Shown here piece by piece: positions 50,209 to 59,945 of a stretch of 64,000 nucleotides of DNA (positions within the stretch are counted from its first letter, which is position 1; each line of letters starts with the position of its first letter). Below the pieces are notes generated by a model. It was not told the origin of the DNA. It was given only the letters and a program-made list of their open reading frames with translations, and searched no databases. The DNA comes from CAIKMD01 sp963729935 (GTDB lineage: Bacteria > Pseudomonadota > Alphaproteobacteria > ATCC43930 > CGMCC-115725): the NCBI GenBank assembly GCA_963729935.1, contig CAVSPW010000005.1:620001-684000 (forward strand). Direction: 5' to 3'. The position numbers and the translations under genes were made by a program.

Positions 50209-51738
50209 CTAGGAACCGGCCGAGGGTTCGATCTGTGGCAGCCCGCCGGTTGCGGGCGCTTGGCTGTGCAGGAGGGTCTTGATTTCTGCCCATTCGCGCC
50301 GGCCGAATCCGCCCAGCGCACTCAACGCGGCGAAATAGATGACCGCGCAGGCGGCGATGCTCGCCATCAGATAGACTATACCAACCGGACGTACCTCGCC
50401 CGGCCGGAAGCCGAGAAGCCACAGCACAATTCCTATAACTGCGGCCGCAACGCAAAACCGCAGGATTGCGACCCACTCGATATGCAGCCGCCATAGCGGC
50501 CGAAGCGCCAAGCTGAGTGCCGTCGCGCTGACTGCGTAACCGATCAGGGTCGCCACCGCCGGCACCGTGATGCTCTTAAACAGGGGCAGCAGCGCGACGT
50601 TCATGCCGAAATTCACCACCGCCCCCTTCAAGTCGGCAATGAAGATCAGCTTCAATCGGTTGAGCCCCGTGACGATCGTGTCCAATATCCATAAAATTCC
50701 CAGGAAAATGCTGCCTGCAGCAACCAAGGGCGATACCCAGCGACTTGCCTCGGCGACGTCGGCATTGGTCAAGACGAGAACGAGCGACGGCCCGACCATC
50801 AGCGTTCCAACCACGAAAGGCACGCCCATCATCAGAAATAGGGACAATGAAGTCTCAATGATCTTCTCCGCATCCGCGCGATTCCCGGCATCAATCATTC
50901 GCGATACGATTGGAGAAAGAACCGCCACCACCAACCGCGGCAGGAACAGCACGACAGACGCGAGCTGATAGGCCGGCTGATAACGGCCGACATCGGTTAC
51001 CGATAGATAAAGCGTTATGAGGTACCGATCGCCGGAGCCGAGTATGAAATCTACGATCATGTCGAGCGTCAATGAAAGCCCCGCGCGCATGTCGCGCGCG
51101 AATGCTCCCAAGGGGAGATTCAGACGGGGCAGCCCAATTTCCTGCAGCATCAAAGCCGCAAAGGGCACACTCACCAAGATGACGCAGCTCACCTGCACGA
51201 CCAACAGCGAGTCGAGCGTCAACCCGCCGTGAAGCACGGCAAACGCCTGAAGCGCCGCCATGAAGACCAACGCGGTACCCGCGTTGACCGCATTGACGGG
51301 AACGAAGCGCAGCGTGCATCTATAGTATCTAATGACTTGCGCTTGAATCACATTTGATGTGACCAGGGCGATAAGCAGCCAAGGTTCGATATGGAGGTCT
51401 GCGGCACCAAACAATTTCTCGATCTGTCCGCCGGCAAGTAAGACGGCGGCGGAAAATATCAGTAACGCAAACATTTGAAAACTGAACTGCGGCTCGAAAA
51501 GCTCCCTACGTTCGCTGGCGCTTGAGGCGGACACAAGATTGCGACTGTATCGATAGGTTATGCCGCTCGTCACCAGTGCATAGATCTCAGCTACGCTGAT
51601 GTTGACAAGGATATAAGCGCCGTAGGTTCCGGGCCCGGCCCAACGAATCACGATTGGCAGTACAACTAACCCTTGGAGATTGGTGATCAGCTGCGCAGCA
51701 AACGTTAGGATGAATGCGCTGCCAAGGCGGCTCCTCAT
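50209..51738 (-). CDS. Polysaccharide flippase, Wzx-like (MATE/MOP superfamily)
   Basis: 509 residues with about 14 membrane helices, beginning FILTFAAQLITNLQGLVVLPIVIRWAGPGTYGAYILVN, the typical N-terminus of O-antigen/EPS flippases. GSGDRYLITLYLSVTDVGRYQPAYQLASVVLFLPRLVVAVLSPIVSRM is the second-half signature. ATG 51738 follows GGGAGG at six bases; a frame to 51861 is longer but without homology. It moves lipid-linked repeat units across the inner membrane. It faces the three-GNAT gene group across a 541-base gap. Confidence 0.9.
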   Translation of the reverse strand: MRSRLGSAFILTFAAQLITNLQGLVVLPIVIRWAGPGTYGAYILVNISVAEIYALVTSGITYRYSRNLVSASSASERRELFEPQFSFQMFALLIFSAAVLLAGGQIEKLFGAADLHIEPWLLIALVTSNVIQAQVIRYYRCTLRFVPVNAVNAGTALVFMAALQAFAVLHGGLTLDSLLVVQVSCVILVSVPFAALMLQEIGLPRLNLPLGAFARDMRAGLSLTLDMIVDFILGSGDRYLITLYLSVTDVGRYQPAYQLASVVLFLPRLVVAVLSPIVSRMIDAGNRADAEKIIETSLSLFLMMGVPFVVGTLMVGPSLVLVLTNADVAEASRWVSPLVAAGSIFLGILWILDTIVTGLNRLKLIFIADLKGAVVNFGMNVALLPLFKSITVPAVATLIGYAVSATALSLALRPLWRLHIEWVAILRFCVAAAVIGIVLWLLGFRPGEVRPVGIVYLMASIAACAVIYFAALSALGGFGRREWAEIKTLLHSQAPATGGLPQIEPSAGS

Positions 51739-52279
51739 TTCGACCTCCCGGAGCCGAAGAGCGCAGCGGCCCCCGTGAACGCGCGGGCCATCGAGATAGC
51801 AGGAGCCGAGATCATAGGGAAGGCTCCAAGGGAGTCGCGTGCGGTTTGGGAGTCCCACCACAAACCGGTGTCGTTCACAGCGAACCTGGATTCAGCGTAG
51901 ACGGGTCGCGCAAAGCATTCCTTAACGCCGAAACCGCATAATTTCTACTTGAGGCAGGCGGTGCCGGGCGAATTTCGCCGTACCTCGTTTAAGGAACGTT
52001 AACACCGATCTGCGGAAATCGTGATAGCAAAGCTCCCTGCTCAGTCGGATGCGGAAAGATTCTGGCGCGTGACACGCCAGCCGTCCGAGCGCGTCAAGAG
52101 CCGCCAGTGGCGCGGGCGGACTAGGCTTCGCTGGAACGCCGGTCGACCCGCCCCAGCACAACACGCGTCAGGGCGAACGAGCACCCCATCTCCTCATCGG
52201 ATCGCAGGCGCCTTGGCCCCCGCTGGCGCGATAGCCGTTACGAAAAAATTGGGTTTTCCGGCATCGTCCGATTGGAGCT
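51739..52279. other. Divergent intergenic region of the polysaccharide locus
   Basis: This 541-base gap separates the flippase (minus) from the GNAT group (plus). I see no convincing gene. It holds 8-base inverted arms TTCCTTAA (51918-51925) and TTAAGGAA (51989-51996), 63 bases apart, and is comparatively AT-rich between them, so promoters for both directions probably lie here. The short open frames are not supported. Confidence 0.4.
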
Positions 52280-53557
52280 ATGATGACTAACATGCATTGG
52301 CCGCAAGCCACGCGCTGTATTCCGTTGGACGAAGACCTCCGGCGACCCGACGTGGCGAAACCTTTCGCCCGCACGGTTATCACGGAGGCCGGCTCCGCGC
52401 TTCCCAAAGGCGCCCAACTTTCGATCTATACGTCGTTCGACGAGTGCGAAGCCGTTTGGCGAGCTGCTATGACTGACTGCGCATGCTATGCATTTCAGTC
52501 ATTCGAATGGCAACTGACATGGCAGACGACGGTGGGTCAAGCGCAGAACGTAGCGCCCTATATCGTGCACCTGACCGACGCTGCCGCGCGCACATTGATG
52601 ATCCTGCCGCTCGGTATATATCGGAGAAATCGCCGCCGAATGCTGCAATTCCTGGGCGGCGGTATGACCGATTATCATGCGCCGGTCATCGACCCGACTT
52701 TCGCCAGAGCAGTCACGCCCACCGATTTTGCGAGGCTCTGGGCTGGCATCTTGAAGCGCTTGCCGTCGGTGGATGTGGTTTGGCTCTGGAACATGCCGGA
52801 GACGATCGAAGGCACGAAAAATCCGATGGTGACTCTGCCTGGGGCTAGGTTCTTCGAAAATGCCTACGCGGCGGCCCTCCCAAGCTCATTCGCCGCTTTC
52901 AAATCCGCGCGCAGCAATGATTTCTTCAAAGACACGCGACGGCGACAGCGCAGACTCAGCAAGAAGGGGCGCGTAGAAATCCAGGTTGCACACGACGTCG
53001 CGGAAGCGGTCGAACTGGTCCGGATTATGGCGACGCAGAAATCACGTCGTTGGCGCGAGACAGGCGGGCGTGATATATTCGCGCAGCCAGGCTATCTGGA
53101 CTTTTACGAGACGCTGACTGAAAAATGGTTTCCTAGCGGCAATATCCATGTCTGCTGCCTGCGCGTCGACGGGCAAACCGTCGCGACTGACTGGGGCCTA
53201 GTCTACAATCGGCGCTTTTATTCCATGATGGCGGGCTACGAAGGCGGCGAGTGGATGCAATATTCACTGGGCCGCATTCTCCTCGGAAGCGTCGTCGAGT
53301 GGTGCATCGAGGAGCCGACCATCGACATTTTTGATCTTACCGTAGGTGGCGAAGGATATAAGCGATACTGGGCGGATCATTCCCTTGGCATCCACGAATA
53401 TCTTGCCGCCGGGAGCATCAAAGGCGTGCCGTTCGTGGTGATGGAGCGGCTGAAGACGTCTCTAAGGCGCAACGCAAAGATCCGCGCTATTTACGATCGC
53501 CTGAAAAGAAAGTCGCGCGAGCATGACGGTGATGTACCGAAATCGGCTGCAACGTGA
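52280..53557 (+). CDS. GNAT family N-acetyltransferase, FemAB/CelD (BioF2)-like
   Basis: 425 residues in two GNAT-type halves. Features are YAFQSFEWQLTWQTTVG, LMILPLGIYRRNRRRMLQFLGGG, a basic helix FKDTRRRQRRLSKKG and the C-terminal DLTVGGEGYKRYWADHSLG. This pattern (G-x-E-x-Y-K-x-x-W) is shared with the two paralogues at 53648 and 56976. The family is named after CelD/BcsL and FemAB relatives and occurs in exopolysaccharide loci, where acyl or aminoacyl transfer to sugars is assumed. ATG 52280 is next to TTGGAGCT. It is the most divergent of the three copies. Confidence 0.82.
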   Translation: MMTNMHWPQATRCIPLDEDLRRPDVAKPFARTVITEAGSALPKGAQLSIYTSFDECEAVWRAAMTDCACYAFQSFEWQLTWQTTVGQAQNVAPYIVHLTDAAARTLMILPLGIYRRNRRRMLQFLGGGMTDYHAPVIDPTFARAVTPTDFARLWAGILKRLPSVDVVWLWNMPETIEGTKNPMVTLPGARFFENAYAAALPSSFAAFKSARSNDFFKDTRRRQRRLSKKGRVEIQVAHDVAEAVELVRIMATQKSRRWRETGGRDIFAQPGYLDFYETLTEKWFPSGNIHVCCLRVDGQTVATDWGLVYNRRFYSMMAGYEGGEWMQYSLGRILLGSVVEWCIEEPTIDIFDLTVGGEGYKRYWADHSLGIHEYLAAGSIKGVPFVVMERLKTSLRRNAKIRAIYDRLKRKSREHDGDVPKSAAT

Positions 53558-53647
53558 GAACCGGGCCGCCGCATGTTTGCCGGTTCGTCGTCCCAGGACG
53601 GCTCGTTCCCCTTGCAGGTGGGAGCGAGCATTAATGGCCGACTGACA

Positions 53648-54862
53648 ATGATGCCCGCGCCGATTACGTCTCTTACTGATCATGCTGTGCAAGGCAGCTC
53701 GCGCTTCATAGGCTCGATCGAATCCGATCGCTATGAGATCATCAGTGAGCCGCGCGCGCTCGAAGCGTTGAAACAAGACTGGGACGCGCTTTACGGTCGC
53801 GCGGCACAACCCTATTTTTCGCAAAGCTTTGCTTGGTGCTGGACGAGCTGGCAGACGGTCGGCAAGCCGCGCGGCCGCCGCCTCCACTGTATGGTGGCGC
53901 GCCAGCAAAGCCGGGCTGTGCTGATTTGGCCCTTCGTCGTTCATCGCTTGGGCCCGTGGTCGGTAGCCCGGCCACTCGGTCCCGAGACTACCGAATATAC
54001 TTGCGTCCTGGTCGAAGATGGACCGGCCGCAAGCACCCGCATCGAGAACGCCTGGAAGACGCTGCGTGCGACCTGCAGCGCCGATATCATTGCCTTACCG
54101 CTCGTGCGTTCTGGATCGGCGCTTCAGCGCCTTCTCTCCAGCGATACCACGCCGGCGTTCGTCGAGATCGATCCCACTTCCTATGTGAGCTTGAATCACT
54201 ATCCGGATTGGGATAGCTATTTCCAGTCTCTCGATGCACATATGCGCAAAGGCTTGAGACGCCGGCGGCGGCGGCTCGAGGAGATAGGTAGTCTGGTCTT
54301 CGAGCCGATGGTGCCTCCCGGAGAGAGCCCGGCGGCGATCGATTGGGTTCTTCGGCAAAAGTGCGAGCGCCTGGGAGAAACCAGGCTTCACAATCCCTGG
54401 ATGCTCACGCCGGAGTACCGGAACTTTCTCGTCGCGATGGCTGTCAAGCCGGAAAGCGCGGGGCGGCTTTTCGTATCGACTCTGCGGCTCAATAACCAAA
54501 TAATCGCTGCCGAAATCTATCGCAGGGATAAGTTCAGAATCGAAGGTCTCATTCCGGTTTTCGATCCAGCGTTTGCGGCTTACGGGCCCAGCCAGATTCT
54601 GAAGGAAGAATCCTTAAGGTGGGCGTTCGCGCAGGGGTGCGATTACGATCTTCGGCTTGGGAAGGAACCTCACAAGGCGATATGGGTCACCGGTGCCTGT
54701 GATGTCGTCAGCTACGAGTTCGGCGGCACGCGATGGGGCTCGACCTACGTATTTCTTCGCAACGCTGCGCGATGGATGAGCCGGCTTCGCTACAAGGTTC
54801 CGCCGGAATGGCGCCGCAAAATCAAGGCCGCACTTGGGCGCGGCCGCGCGACGCCACGCTAA
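53648..54862 (+). CDS. GNAT family N-acetyltransferase, FemAB/CelD (BioF2)-like
   Basis: 404 residues, with ATG 53648 preferred because it gives the length of the third copy; an extension to 53573 is possible and neither start has a good ribosome site. YFSQSFAWCWTSWQTVGKPRGR, WDSYFQSLDAHMRKGLRRRRRRLEEIG and DYDLRLGKEPHKAIWVTGA are nearly parallel to the 56976 paralogue, so the two look like recent duplicates. It sits 90 bases after the first copy. The acceptor is presumably a lipid-linked sugar in the cytoplasm; the acyl group is unknown. Confidence 0.82.
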   Translation: MMPAPITSLTDHAVQGSSRFIGSIESDRYEIISEPRALEALKQDWDALYGRAAQPYFSQSFAWCWTSWQTVGKPRGRRLHCMVARQQSRAVLIWPFVVHRLGPWSVARPLGPETTEYTCVLVEDGPAASTRIENAWKTLRATCSADIIALPLVRSGSALQRLLSSDTTPAFVEIDPTSYVSLNHYPDWDSYFQSLDAHMRKGLRRRRRRLEEIGSLVFEPMVPPGESPAAIDWVLRQKCERLGETRLHNPWMLTPEYRNFLVAMAVKPESAGRLFVSTLRLNNQIIAAEIYRRDKFRIEGLIPVFDPAFAAYGPSQILKEESLRWAFAQGCDYDLRLGKEPHKAIWVTGACDVVSYEFGGTRWGSTYVFLRNAARWMSRLRYKVPPEWRRKIKAALGRGRATPR

Positions 54863-54946
54863 GCAAGCGGAGACAAGACGTGCGCCCGGGTTTTGCTGCA
54901 TTTCCGAACGGGCGACTGCGCCCGTCGCGCGAGGCCACGGGCGGAA

Positions 54947-55795
54947 ATGCCCTCCCCACGCGCCGCGCTGCCGATCATGGCGACCTCTAGTCTTCGCGCC
55001 GGATCTTGCCGCGTGGCGCGCCGCATCTTGCGCCACTGGACCAAGGCGCAGCCATCGGGATGGGATGCGCTGGAGCACGAGCTTGACCTCTGGGCAAGGA
55101 AACGGCGCAAGGTTGCCTTCTGGTGGCGCGATGACGATGCGCGGGTCGCGAGCCCCGCGCTCGATCGATTGCTCGACCTCGCCGCGCGCTTCGAAATGCC
55201 CTTGGCGCTCGCAGTCATTCCCGTCGGCGCCGATGCGTCGCTTGAAGCCCGGCTGGCGCGCGCAGAGCACGCGCGCGTCTTTCAACACGGTTGGGATCAT
55301 GCCAACCATGCCGATCCCGGTCGGCCCGCGGAGCTCGGGGAGACACGCGATCCGGCAGAAGTGCAAGCCCAGCTGGCGGAGGGCCGGCAGCGTCTGGAAT
55401 CGCTTTTTGCCCGGCGTTTCCTGCCTATTCTGGTTCCGCCTTTCAATCAGCTATCCCGGCACCTCGGCGGGGTCGTGGAGCGCATGGGATATCGCTTCAT
55501 CTCCTCGCAGGGCGATTTCGCGGGCTTGCCGCTGGCGAGTCGCAACACGCATCTCGACGTGATCGACTGGCAGAGAAACGAGGCTGCTGACCCAAGCGTC
55601 ATTGTGCGCGCCGCGATCGCCGCGATCAAGCTGCGGCGATACGGGCTCGTGCCAGCCACATCGCCCGTAGGAATGGTCACGCACCACCTCGCCCATGATG
55701 CGGCCGTGTGGAATCTGGTCGAAGAGCTGTTGAGGCGCCTGAGGCAACACCCGGCCATTCTCGCCCCAGAAATCGAGCAAATCTTTGCGGCGTGA
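54947..55795 (+). CDS. Polysaccharide deacetylase (NodB homology) family protein
   Basis: 282 residues. The metal-binding Asp-Asp of NodB-type enzymes is in KVAFWWRDDDARV, the pair of His in FQHGWDHANHADPG (H-x3-H), and RRFLPILVPPFNQL contains the catalytic region. The fold is the short NodB barrel; it would remove N- or O-acetyl groups from a sugar. The start 54947 has a G-rich upstream region; 54893 and 54977 are alternatives. No signal peptide is evident, so it acts in the cytoplasm on a precursor. It lies between the second GNAT copy and a GT2 glycosyltransferase. Confidence 0.8.
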   Translation: MPSPRAALPIMATSSLRAGSCRVARRILRHWTKAQPSGWDALEHELDLWARKRRKVAFWWRDDDARVASPALDRLLDLAARFEMPLALAVIPVGADASLEARLARAEHARVFQHGWDHANHADPGRPAELGETRDPAEVQAQLAEGRQRLESLFARRFLPILVPPFNQLSRHLGGVVERMGYRFISSQGDFAGLPLASRNTHLDVIDWQRNEAADPSVIVRAAIAAIKLRRYGLVPATSPVGMVTHHLAHDAAVWNLVEELLRRLRQHPAILAPEIEQIFAA

Positions 55796-56001
55796 TGCGG
55801 CCGACCCGGCATTCCCGCGTCGTGGCTTCGTCGAGGGCGGCCAGCTGCAGCCGCATGGGTTCGTTAAAATCGTGGTAACCTCTGGCCGGTATACCGAGGC
55901 GTGGCAAAGCCGGCCATCCCTCCCGCAAGGACGCGCCGCAAGCGGGTTTGATGCCGCCGATCGGGTCGGCGGGGCGCCGGGATCGCGGGCGGGGAGCATC
56001 G

Positions 56002-56916
56002 ATGGCTGAACTGAGCGCGACGATCATGATCGCGACCAAGAACCGGCGCGAGGATTTACGGCGCGCCATACTTTCCTGCGTCAAGCAGACGGCCTCCCCG
56101 GAAGTGATCGTTCTCGACGACGGCTCGACCGACGATACCGCCGACATGGTGCGTCGCGAATTCCCGAATGTCCGCTTCTATCGCGACGAGGTTTCGCGCA
56201 GCGCCACCGTTCAGCGCAATCGGGGCGTGAAGCTTGCCACGGGCACGATCGTGTTCTCGATCGATGACGACGCGGAATTCACCTCTCCCCTCACCGTCGC
56301 GCAGACGCTCGCCGAGTTCGCATCGCCGCTGATCGGCGTCGTCGCGATTCCGCTCGTCAATGTCAACACCAGCGATGCCGTGCTCCAGCGCGCGCCGAGC
56401 CGCGATGGAATCTACCTTCTCGACACGTTTTGGGGCGGGGCATGCGCCATGCGCCGAGATGTATTTCTGCGCGTGGGCGGCTATCGCGAATATCTACGCC
56501 AGCAATACGAGGAAGAAGACCTTGCAATCCGAATCCTCGACGCGGGATATCTCACGCGGCTGGGCAATGCCGACCCGATCTATCATTATGAATCGCCGGT
56601 GCGCGACAACCGCCGACGCGATATCTTCGGCGGGCGCAACAAGGTTCTAATTTCGTGGTACAATGTGCCGATGCCGGAGCTTCTGTTGCACGTGCCGGGC
56701 ACCTGCGCCAAGACCGTGCTTCATGGCATCCGACAGGGCCACGGCCTGCGCTGGGCACTGGGAATCGCAAAAGGATTTTACGCCTGTTTGACGCAATTCG
56801 GCGAGCGCCGGCCGGTGCGTCATGAAACCTATCGCCTCTTCCGCCATTTGCGCGGTTCGCCGGCGACACCCCTCGAGCGAGCGCGGCGCGAGTTCGGTCT
56901 GGCTGAGGCAAGTTGA
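56002..56916 (+). CDS. Glycosyltransferase family 2
   Basis: 304 residues. TIMIATKNRREDLRRAILSC is the GT-A start, VIVLDDGSTDD and SIDDDAEF are the D-D-D donor site, and QQYEEEDLAIRILDAGY is the acidic acceptor motif. It transfers an activated sugar to the growing lipid-linked unit. ATG 56002 follows GGGGAG. Its stop overlaps a TTG in the next frame. It lies 206 bases after the deacetylase in the polysaccharide locus. Confidence 0.9.
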   Translation: MAELSATIMIATKNRREDLRRAILSCVKQTASPEVIVLDDGSTDDTADMVRREFPNVRFYRDEVSRSATVQRNRGVKLATGTIVFSIDDDAEFTSPLTVAQTLAEFASPLIGVVAIPLVNVNTSDAVLQRAPSRDGIYLLDTFWGGACAMRRDVFLRVGGYREYLRQQYEEEDLAIRILDAGYLTRLGNADPIYHYESPVRDNRRRDIFGGRNKVLISWYNVPMPELLLHVPGTCAKTVLHGIRQGHGLRWALGIAKGFYACLTQFGERRPVRHETYRLFRHLRGSPATPLERARREFGLAEAS

Positions 56917-56975
56917 GCCATGCCGTCGGCCCGCGCTCCATACCGCCCTTGTCTTCCGTGTTGAGGTCTTTCGAA

Positions 56976-58133
56976 ATGGCCGAAGAGCGCGAACGCATCG
57001 ATGACAGCGCGTTTGAGATCGAGGTTATTCTGGATCGAGACTCATTTCGATTGCTCGAGGAAGAATGGAATGAATTGCATAGAAGCGTACGGGGTAGTTA
57101 TTTTTCACAGAGCTTCGATTGGTGCGACGTTGCACTTGACACGATCGCAGAACTATCTGGCGCCGTTCTCTGCTGCGTCATTGCTCGGCAAGACGGGCGC
57201 CTCGTCTTGGTATGGCCCTGGACAGTGCACCGAAAATCGTTTTTCCGGGTTGCGCGACAGCTTGGCTCAGGGTTCTTTGAGCGACAGGTGATGCTTGTCG
57301 CAGATACCCCGGATACGGCGCGCCTGGTGAGAGAGGCATGGAATTGCCTGAAAGCGGCGATCCCCGCAGATATCATCGAACTTCGTCGCATGCGGCCCGA
57401 AGCACCGCTTGCCGCGATTCTACAGGACGAACACGTGGGAAACACGGCCTATTACGACGAATATTCGACTGTAGAATGGCATGAGTACGAGAACTGGGAC
57501 AGCTACATTGGTGACCGCGACCGCGGCCGAATGAAAGACAATCGACGGAAGCGGCGCCGGCTTGAGGAAATCGGCCACTTGTCGTTTGAGGTCATCGCCG
57601 ATCCGAAAGATTTCACCGAACTCGCCGATTGGATATGGCAGCACAAACGGGACTGGATGAGCCGAACGGGTCGGCAGAGCTTGTGGATCGACCGGAAGGA
57701 TTATCGGGAGTTCCTCTTGGCGATCAATTCGCGCTCCACTCCGGTCGGCCGCCTAGCGCTCTCTGTGTTGCGATTGGATGGAAGGCCAATTGCGGCGGAA
57801 CTGTCTGCCGTCGACAATTCTTGGGTCGCCGCCTTCATCGGCGCATTCGACGAGCAATCGAACAAATATTCGCCGGGTCAAATACTGCAAGAACAGACGC
57901 TCCGGTGGGCCTTCGAGCATAAACTCGGATATGATTTCGGCGTTGGCGAGGAATCATACAAAAAATACTGGATCAATCGTGTCGGCCGGCTCGTTACCTA
58001 CACGGTTCCATTGTCGATTCCGGGACGGTTCTATCTCTCGCTAAAGCCGTGGCATACCTGGTTCGCCATTCAGGTTCGCCCGTGGCTTCTCAAGAGTAGC
58101 CGCGTGGCGATAAAGCAATTGCTGAAGCGCTGA
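56976..58133 (+). CDS. GNAT family N-acetyltransferase, FemAB/CelD (BioF2)-like
   Basis: 385 residues. YFSQSFDWCDVALDTIAELSG, WDSYIGDRDRGRMKDNRRKRRRLEEIGHLSFEVI and GYDFGVGEESYKKYWINRVG align with the 53648 protein, so this is the third member of a family in one locus. ATG 56976 with GAGG upstream is preferred; a TTG at 56913 overlaps the GT2 stop. The base composition looks lower in GC than the neighbours. It may acylate a second or third sugar position. Confidence 0.82.
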   Translation: MAEERERIDDSAFEIEVILDRDSFRLLEEEWNELHRSVRGSYFSQSFDWCDVALDTIAELSGAVLCCVIARQDGRLVLVWPWTVHRKSFFRVARQLGSGFFERQVMLVADTPDTARLVREAWNCLKAAIPADIIELRRMRPEAPLAAILQDEHVGNTAYYDEYSTVEWHEYENWDSYIGDRDRGRMKDNRRKRRRLEEIGHLSFEVIADPKDFTELADWIWQHKRDWMSRTGRQSLWIDRKDYREFLLAINSRSTPVGRLALSVLRLDGRPIAAELSAVDNSWVAAFIGAFDEQSNKYSPGQILQEQTLRWAFEHKLGYDFGVGEESYKKYWINRVGRLVTYTVPLSIPGRFYLSLKPWHTWFAIQVRPWLLKSSRVAIKQLLKR

Positions 58134-58425
58134 GAGAGTCCGAGCGTCGATAGACAGCACAATTGCTGCTTCGTGAGTGCGATTTTTTTGCAGCGTGGCG
58201 AGCCCTTTTTGACCGGCGCGCTTTTTCATAATCCATTGAATTCAATACAGATTCTTCGTCGACCGCCGTTACGCCTTCTAGCAGCGAACGATCCGAGGTT
58301 TCGACGAAAGATAGAGTTAATCGGAAATTCTCTAATCAAGAGTATGGTGTGCGCATAGGCCAAGCGTGGTAATTTCGGCCACGAACGTCACCGACGATGT
58401 CTCTCTAGGCGATTCCTCTCTCGGC

Positions 58426-58521
58426 ATGAACCGACGAAAAGCTATGCCCTTTACGACCATGAAGAACCTGATAAAAATCGGCCAGGACGCGCTCACCGGC
58501 GTCCGCCCCGAGGACGGATAA
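58426..58521 (+). CDS. Possible 31-residue leader ORF before the Wzy gene
   Basis: ATG at 58426 reads MNRRKAMPFTTMKN and ends at TAA 58521, three bases before the Wzy start. It is basic and soluble. The ribosome site of the Wzy gene (GAGGA) is inside it, so it may be a leader peptide coupled to Wzy translation, or chance. The rest of the 391-base gap 58134-58524 holds only a 12-base palindrome ATTGAATTCAAT at 58235-58246, no gene and no clear promoter. Confidence 0.25.
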   Translation: MNRRKAMPFTTMKNLIKIGQDALTGVRPEDG

Positions 58522-58524
58522 CCG

Positions 58525-59925
58525 ATGCTTCCGGTCGTACTTGGATTTCAGACGATCGTCTGGCTGGCACTTTGCTGGTTCTTCGTGCGCGGCCGCGGCG
58601 GATCGCTCTTCCACCCGTTCTGTTTTTACGTTGTGTTCCACGGCATCGTTTTCGTCCTGCGCCCGATCCTCGAATACGCCTTCGGCTTCCACGCCGCCTT
58701 TGACTATATGTGGTTCTATCCAACCGAAGATCGCATCATCTTTACATTGTTCCTGTCGACTTGGGGCCTAATCGCGTTCGCCATCTTCGGCTGGGCTATC
58801 GACACCACCGGCCCCCGCTACGAGCGGCCGATGCCGGACGGATTCAGCCTCGCCGAGTGGCAAGCCTTCCTCATCCTGCTGGTTTTGATCTTACCGGTCG
58901 GGCTCTATTCATTTTATTTGAGTCTCGGACAGGGGCTAGGCGGGTCCGATCTCGTCCAGGGACGCCATGATCCCATAACGGGCATCTACATCCTGACCAA
59001 CACGACCGGATATGTCGCTTCGGCCGAAGGTGCGCTCATTCCCTGCTGCATGATGCTGATCTGGGGGAGCCGGTTTCGTCTCTGGTCGTTCGTGCCGTTC
59101 TTGGCCTATTTGGCGATTCACGTTTATATCGGCTGGGGCCGATGGGCGATTATCCTCAGCGTCGCGATGCTCGGCTTGCTGGCCCTCTACCGCAAGAGGC
59201 AGCGCTGGATCCGGCCGTCTTGGATCATCATCGGACTCGCGACTTTCGTTCTCTTTCAACAACTCGGACAGAATCGCGACTACTTCAAGGAAGTCATTTC
59301 CGGCGAGCCGCATGATGAAGACGTGCTCGACCGGAACCGTCCCTGGGTCGATCAATTCGACGGTCTTGATTTCGCGAATTTCGATTATCTCGCCTATATC
59401 GTCGATATCGTACCCGACAAATCCGACACATATTCCTATTTCACGCAGTACCTACAATTATTCACCGAGCCCATTCCGCGCATTCTCTGGCCGGGGAAGC
59501 CGATCGGGCCGCCGATCGATCTGGTCAACCTGAACAATTACGGAAATTTCGTCGCGCTGACCGAGTCGCTCGTCGGCGACGGGTGGGTGAGCTACGGGTG
59601 GTTCGGCGTCTTCGTCACCTTGGCGCTGGTCGGATACATCACGTTGCGGCTGCATCGCTGGTTCTGGAGCGGCGACGCGACGAACTTCAAGATATTGGCC
59701 TATTGCACCTTCTTGCCGCTGACCATGCAATGGTTCCGCGACGGCGGGATTTCGATCGCCAAATTCGTGATGTTCGCCGTGATGCCATTGGTTCTGTGGC
59801 AGATCATTCTGCGCATGATCGGCGGCAATCTGCGCGATCCCGGCTTCCGCGGGCACTTTCCGGGTGGCGACGCAGACAAGGCCACGCTGCCCCATACGCT
59901 CGGGCGCCCCTATAGCCGACCGTGA
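58525..59925 (+). CDS. Oligosaccharide repeat-unit polymerase (Wzy-like)
   Basis: 466 residues with about eleven membrane helices, for example GFQTIVWLALCWFFV, RIIFTLFLSTWGLIAFAIFGW and AFLILLVLILPVGLYSFYL. A large loop YFKEVISGEPHDEDVLDRNRPWVDQFDG and SYFTQYLQLFTEPIPRILWPGKP sits in the second half, a common location in O-antigen polymerases. It polymerises repeat units on the periplasmic side. The sequence family is variable, so function rests on topology and neighbourhood. Its stop overlaps an alternative GTG start of the next glycosyltransferase. Confidence 0.8.
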   Translation: MLPVVLGFQTIVWLALCWFFVRGRGGSLFHPFCFYVVFHGIVFVLRPILEYAFGFHAAFDYMWFYPTEDRIIFTLFLSTWGLIAFAIFGWAIDTTGPRYERPMPDGFSLAEWQAFLILLVLILPVGLYSFYLSLGQGLGGSDLVQGRHDPITGIYILTNTTGYVASAEGALIPCCMMLIWGSRFRLWSFVPFLAYLAIHVYIGWGRWAIILSVAMLGLLALYRKRQRWIRPSWIIIGLATFVLFQQLGQNRDYFKEVISGEPHDEDVLDRNRPWVDQFDGLDFANFDYLAYIVDIVPDKSDTYSYFTQYLQLFTEPIPRILWPGKPIGPPIDLVNLNNYGNFVALTESLVGDGWVSYGWFGVFVTLALVGYITLRLHRWFWSGDATNFKILAYCTFLPLTMQWFRDGGISIAKFVMFAVMPLVLWQIILRMIGGNLRDPGFRGHFPGGDADKATLPHTLGRPYSRP

Positions 59926-59945
59926 GTCTCGTTCTGGAGACCTCC

